From: Peptostreptococcaceae bacterium
Lineage (GTDB): Bacteria > Bacillota > Clostridia > Peptostreptococcales > Acidaminobacteraceae
DNA: 45,927 bases
Direction: 5' to 3'
NCBI GenBank assembly: GCA_027064135.1
Contig: JAMOQG010000079.1
Span: forward strand, 1-45,927
The notes beneath the pieces were generated by a model. It made no database searches. It was not told where the DNA came from and was given only the letters and a program-made list of their open reading frames with translations. Each line of letters starts with the position of its first letter. The first letter of the stretch is position 1. Position numbers and translations under genes: made by a program. Of the stretch, positions 42,839 through 45,927 are shown one piece after another.

Positions 42839-43639
42839 TTAAATCCTCCTCATATCTTTCTTTTTAAATATATCAAATTTATTAATTAGATTCAAAACTA
42901 ATGGATTAGTTGCTGTTTTTAATTTTAAATCATTAATTTTACCAATAGGTAAAATATCTATTGATGTACCTGTTAGAAAAGCCCCATCAAATGATTTAAT
43001 TTCATCTTTATATATGTCTCTTCTAATCATCTCAATTTTTTCTTTATTAATAACTTTTAAAACATTTGATAATGTAATACCTTCAAGAACATCACCAGAT
43101 TTTGAAGTAATAATTTTATTATCTTTTACAAAAAAAAGATTCGATCTACTTCCTTCAAGAATTTTACCATCACAATCAGTTAAAATTGCTTCATAAGCAT
43201 TATTTTTATCAAGCTCTTTTTTTATATTGTTTTTATATTCATCATTTCTAATTTTTATCTCTGGATTATCCCTTTCAATATGAACAGTAATAGCATTTAC
43301 TCCATTTGAATATTCATTATTACTTGGATAATTACTTTCAATTTTAAAAATTTTATATGAAAAACTTCCTTTAATAAAATTACCAGTTTCCATTCTAATA
43401 TTTTGATTAATTATTTTTTCATCCTTAATTATTTTTAAAATTCTTTCTTTACAAAGTTCTTCATTAAATTCTATTTTCGAAAAAAATTTTATTGAATTTT
43501 TCATTCTTAATAAATGCTCATTTAAAAATAATGGTTTTTTATTAATAATCCTTATAACTTCATATACAATTGGTTTATTTAAAATATCTTCTTCATTTAT
43601 TAATATATTTGTACTTTCCACTTCATCATCTCTTTCCAT
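42839..43639 (-). CDS. class IV PLP-dependent aminotransferase (aminodeoxychorismate lyase/BCAT-like)
   Basis: A 266-residue fold-type IV enzyme. The C-terminal half is diagnostic: AYEAILTDCDGKILEGSRSN with LFFVKDN, then GDVLEGITLSNVL and FLTGTSIDILPI. The region before it is shorter than in IlvE or PabC; the PLP lysine is most likely in the IKIRNDEYKNN segment but I cannot place it with certainty. It could be aminodeoxychorismate lyase, a D-amino-acid or branched-chain aminotransferase. The ATG at 43639 has GGAG only 18 bp upstream, so translation may rely on coupling with the gene before. Confidence 0.82.
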   Translation of the reverse strand: MERDDEVESTNILINEEDILNKPIVYEVIRIINKKPLFLNEHLLRMKNSIKFFSKIEFNEELCKERILKIIKDEKIINQNIRMETGNFIKGSFSYKIFKIESNYPSNNEYSNGVNAITVHIERDNPEIKIRNDEYKNNIKKELDKNNAYEAILTDCDGKILEGSRSNLFFVKDNKIITSKSGDVLEGITLSNVLKVINKEKIEMIRRDIYKDEIKSFDGAFLTGTSIDILPIGKINDLKLKTATNPLVLNLINKFDIFKKKDMRRI

Positions 43640-43643
43640 TTAT

Positions 43644-44462
43644 CTAATAATAAAAATATTCTCCTTCAATTATTTTATATAAATCATCAGTTTTTGATTT
43701 AAAAGGACTATTATTAAAAAACAAGCAGTTATCAATATTATTTAATCCTTCTAATGCATTTTTTGCTGCTATTTTACTATTTATAGTTGGTTTTACAGTT
43801 TTAAATGATTCTCTATGAGCAGGCGGAAACTGTACATACCTATCTACCTGATATATAACATCTGAAACGCTATTTGGAAACAAATTACTTTTTACTCTGT
43901 TAAGAACAACATTGGCAATTGCAAGTTTCATATCCGTTGAACCGTCTGAACTTTCAACCTGTACTATTTTTGATAAAAGTCTATAATCCTCTTCAGTATA
44001 GTTTGGAATAAATTTATATTTTTCGTTAACTTCCAAATTGTTTTTATAAAGTTCTACGGTATAAGTATCTTGCACCCAATCTACCTCGCAACCTAAATAA
44101 TCAGAAGCAATTCTGAGTGGTATATAAGTTCTTCCATTTCTAATAAAAGGTTTTGCCTTAATTTCAATTTCGTTTGAATTAACAATTACTTTACTATCAT
44201 CAACAATAAATTTTATTTCATTTTCTGTTGTATTTATTGTTACAGTTCTTGTATTTTCATCCCATAAAATTTCTTCATTAAGAGCATTTATTAAACTTCT
44301 TGCAACAATATATGTAGTTCCATCAATTAAAATATTTTTCTCATCAGTTATAATATAATCCTCATTTAGCTTAACAGAAACATTTACCTCTGTAGCATAT
44401 GAAATAATTGATGAAAAAATTACCATTAAAAATAAAACAATAAGCAAAATCTTCTTAATCAT
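43644..44462 (-). CDS. secreted cell-wall hydrolase: copper-amine-oxidase-like domain plus SleB/CwlJ-type hydrolase
   Basis: A 272-residue exported protein. The signal peptide (IKKILLIVLFLMVIFSSIIS, cut after SYA) is followed by a copper-amine-oxidase N-terminal-like repeat (residues about 28-145; RNGRTYIPLRIASDYLG), which in Firmicutes is a wall or protein-binding module, and a SleB/CwlJ-type hydrolase_2 domain (DYRLLSKIVQVESSDGS, AIANVVLNRVKSNLFP, QFPPAH, AAKNALEG). The catalytic Glu is in VQVESSD. It probably cuts peptidoglycan in growth or spore germination. The ATG lies 8 bp inside the end of the Cof gene. Confidence 0.88.
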   Translation of the reverse strand: MIKKILLIVLFLMVIFSSIISYATEVNVSVKLNEDYIITDEKNILIDGTTYIVARSLINALNEEILWDENTRTVTINTTENEIKFIVDDSKVIVNSNEIEIKAKPFIRNGRTYIPLRIASDYLGCEVDWVQDTYTVELYKNNLEVNEKYKFIPNYTEEDYRLLSKIVQVESSDGSTDMKLAIANVVLNRVKSNLFPNSVSDVIYQVDRYVQFPPAHRESFKTVKPTINSKIAAKNALEGLNNIDNCLFFNNSPFKSKTDDLYKIIEGEYFYY

Positions 44463-45279
44463 ATTTACACTTTCTTTCTAGGTATTTTGCAACACCATCA
44501 TTCTCATTTGATTCTATAATTTTATTTGCAATTTTCTTTAAATCCGCATGTGCATTTTCTACTGCATAGCTAAAATTACATTCTTCAAACATTGAAATAT
44601 CATTTAAATTATCTCCAAAGCATGACACATTTTCTATATTTAAATAATTTTTCAAAAATTTAATTCCGTTTTTCTTAGTAGCGTTAATGTTGTTAATTTC
44701 AAACCAAAAATAATTTGAATATACATCTAAAAAAAGATGATATTGTAATTCAGAAAATTTCTTTTTAAGTACATTATATATCTTATTTAATTCTGATTCA
44801 TTTCCAATTAAAAATATTGTAATTACTTTTTTATTTTTAACATCATATTCAATTACTTCTTCAAATCTATCATCTTTTGCTTTCATTCTTAAATCATAAT
44901 AAAATTGTTCACCATAATTAAATAAACCCGAATAATAAAGTTTATTTTCATTATTAATCTCTAAATGAACAAATGGATTTAAATTAACTTTTCTTACTTC
45001 AGATATTACTTTTTTTGCAATTTCATTTTCAATATAATTTGAAACAAGATTCTCGTTTTTATTTAAATCATAAATAAAACCACCATTATTAAGTATTACC
45101 GGCATTTTTAAATCAAGCGGCTCAAGTATATCCTTTGCTGAACTTAAACTTCTTGCTGTTGCAACTGTAAAATTACAACCTTTTTTAATTAAATTATTTA
45201 TTATTTTAATTGATTTATCTGATATTTTACATTCTGAATTTAAAAGTGTTCCATCCAGATCAGTTACATATAATTCCAT
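44455..45279 (-). CDS. Cof-type HAD-IIB hydrolase
   Basis: A 274-residue HAD subfamily IIB phosphatase. Motif I YVTDLDGTLLNS (D7, D9), ATARS (motif II), a large alpha/beta cap in the middle and SCFGDNLNDISMFEECNFSY (motif III-IV), then AVENAHADLKKIANKI. Such enzymes dephosphorylate sugar phosphates or flavin cofactors. ATG at 45279 follows GGAGG; the TTG at 45291 would make that site coding. It is the first gene of the seven-gene operon. Substrate unknown. Confidence 0.92.
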   Translation of the reverse strand: MELYVTDLDGTLLNSECKISDKSIKIINNLIKKGCNFTVATARSLSSAKDILEPLDLKMPVILNNGGFIYDLNKNENLVSNYIENEIAKKVISEVRKVNLNPFVHLEINNENKLYYSGLFNYGEQFYYDLRMKAKDDRFEEVIEYDVKNKKVITIFLIGNESELNKIYNVLKKKFSELQYHLFLDVYSNYFWFEINNINATKKNGIKFLKNYLNIENVSCFGDNLNDISMFEECNFSYAVENAHADLKKIANKIIESNENDGVAKYLERKCKYD

Positions 45280-45303
45280 TTTTACCTCCAATAACCCACA
45301 TTA

Positions 45304-45340
45304 ATATACTAACATGAAAAAACTACAATTTCTAGTATAT
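45304..45340. promoter_or_regulatory. inverted repeat in divergent promoter region
   Basis: ATATACTA (45304-45311) and TAGTATAT (45333-45340) are 8-bp inverted arms separated by 21 bp, between the Cof operon and the last plus-strand gene. Possible operator, but AT-only arms are common by chance here. Confidence 0.25.
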
Positions 45341-45342
45341 AT

Positions 45343-45370
45343 TTGCTTTTAAACTAAGATATGATATTAT
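45343..45370 (+). promoter_or_regulatory. promoter of the last plus-strand gene
   Basis: TTGCTT (45343-45348) and TATTAT (45365-45370), 16-bp spacing, 27 bp upstream of the ATG, which follows AAAGGAA. Confidence 0.5.
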
Positions 45371-45397
45371 TATATCAATCTATTTGAAAGGAATAAT

Positions 45398-45925
45398 ATG
45401 AATAATTTAATTGATTTTAATGAACATTTGAAAAATAAAAATATATCTAAAATAGAAAACATTAAAATATATGCAAATAAAGAAGATATAAATTTTGAAT
45501 TTACTCTTCTTACCGACTTCATGCTAAATAAACTTTATATCAATTTAAAATTTGAAGAATTTGATATTAATATTGATATTGACAATAATTTAGAAATTTT
45601 AAGGGAAATTTATTTAATAAATCCTCTTACAAGACTTAATAAAAAAAGAATAAAGGAAATTACTGAATTAGAAGATGAATTTGTGACAGCTATATATAAT
45701 ACTTATATAAAATTTAATTTTATTAATAAAAAAACAAAATTAATAAACGATCCATTAAAAATTGCTAATTCATATCTAAAAATAAGAATAGAAACAGGAT
45801 ATCCAAAAAGTAAAAAAGCTTTTGATAAAACACTTAAAATTGAAAAGGAAATTTTTTCAAAATACATTGATGATGTATATATGTTTAATGATGAATTATA
45901 TTGGAAATCAAAAACATTAAAATGA
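45398..45925 (+). CDS. unrecognised 175-residue soluble protein
   Basis: A complete 175-residue protein (stop TGA at 45923-45925) rich in Asn, Ile, Lys and acidic residues. No signal peptide, no clear membrane helix, no cysteine cluster. It has a beta-like N-terminal half (EDINFEFTLLTDFMLNKLYI) and a helical C-terminal half with LNKKRIKEITELEDEFVTAI and IRIETGYPKSKKAFDKTLK. I do not recognise the family. ATG follows AAAGGAATA and a plausible promoter. It is divergent from the Cof operon. Confidence 0.7.
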   Translation: MNNLIDFNEHLKNKNISKIENIKIYANKEDINFEFTLLTDFMLNKLYINLKFEEFDINIDIDNNLEILREIYLINPLTRLNKKRIKEITELEDEFVTAIYNTYIKFNFINKKTKLINDPLKIANSYLKIRIETGYPKSKKAFDKTLKIEKEIFSKYIDDVYMFNDELYWKSKTLK

Positions 45926-45927
45926 AA

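Noticed and set aside
1-45927. tRNA, rRNA, CRISPR arrays, insertion sequences and riboswitches
   Set aside because: Read for cloverleaf, regular spaced repeats, transposase genes with terminal repeats and known aptamer cores; none could be supported.

Overview
The window is strongly AT-rich DNA that uses the standard genetic code (Trp is TGG throughout, TGA is a stop). It has Bacillota-type ribosome binding sites (AAGGAGG-like) and sigma-A promoters. Pyruvate/2-oxoacid:ferredoxin oxidoreductase, NapH-like ferredoxins, a Flp/Tad pilus without an outer-membrane secretin, a SleB/CwlJ-type hydrolase, peptidase T and DUF1846 together point to an anaerobic, monoderm, low-GC Firmicute (Clostridia/Tissierellia-like). 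This is inference from gene content; there is no rRNA here. Almost all genes lie on the minus strand; only three small or medium genes and one broken frame are on the plus strand.

Layout. 1-1429: gamma, delta and (cut by the window edge) alpha subunits of a 2-oxoacid:ferredoxin oxidoreductase, with a consensus promoter carrying a cre-like site. 1614-3075: a small plus-strand gene and a NapH-like membrane ferredoxin with its small partner. 3102-3883: decayed DNA including a HipA toxin C-terminal relic. 4037-12544: a complete Wadjet (JetD-A-B-C) plasmid-defence operon headed by a metallo-beta-lactamase-fold gene. 12640-14339: CoA-disulfide reductase/NADH oxidase-like flavoprotein with an ArsR regulator. 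14496-16833: radical SAM protein and HD-GYP phosphodiesterase. 16976-22682: beta-glucosidase, a sugar ABC transporter and a LacI/CelR-like regulator with two matching operators; a HpcH aldolase is divergent. 23631-26700: gamma-glutamyl hydrolase-like amidotransferase, NUDIX and DUF4153 genes. 26840-28144: an unrecognised gene and a broken small gene.

28142-37659: a full Flp/Tad pilus locus. The order of transcription is DegS-like kinase, NarL/DegU-like regulator, two Flp pilins, a terminator, TadE, TadG-like, CpaB with a C-terminal LysM, TadZ with a receiver domain, TadA, TadB, TadC and DUF192. The two pilin genes carry near-identical 48-bp promoter-upstream blocks. 37788-39290 is DUF1846. 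39360-45279 is a tight seven-gene operon: HAD, pyridoxamine kinase, sirtuin, peptidase T, class IV aminotransferase, SleB-like hydrolase and Cof-type HAD. The last gene (45398-45925) is an unrecognised plus-strand protein.

The most interesting leads are the paired pilin promoter blocks beside a dedicated two-component system, the MBL-JetD-A-B-C operon with an atypical Walker B in JetC, the CpaB-LysM fusion, and the CelR-like operators. Wadjet and Tad are both known systems; no wholly undescribed system is proven here.
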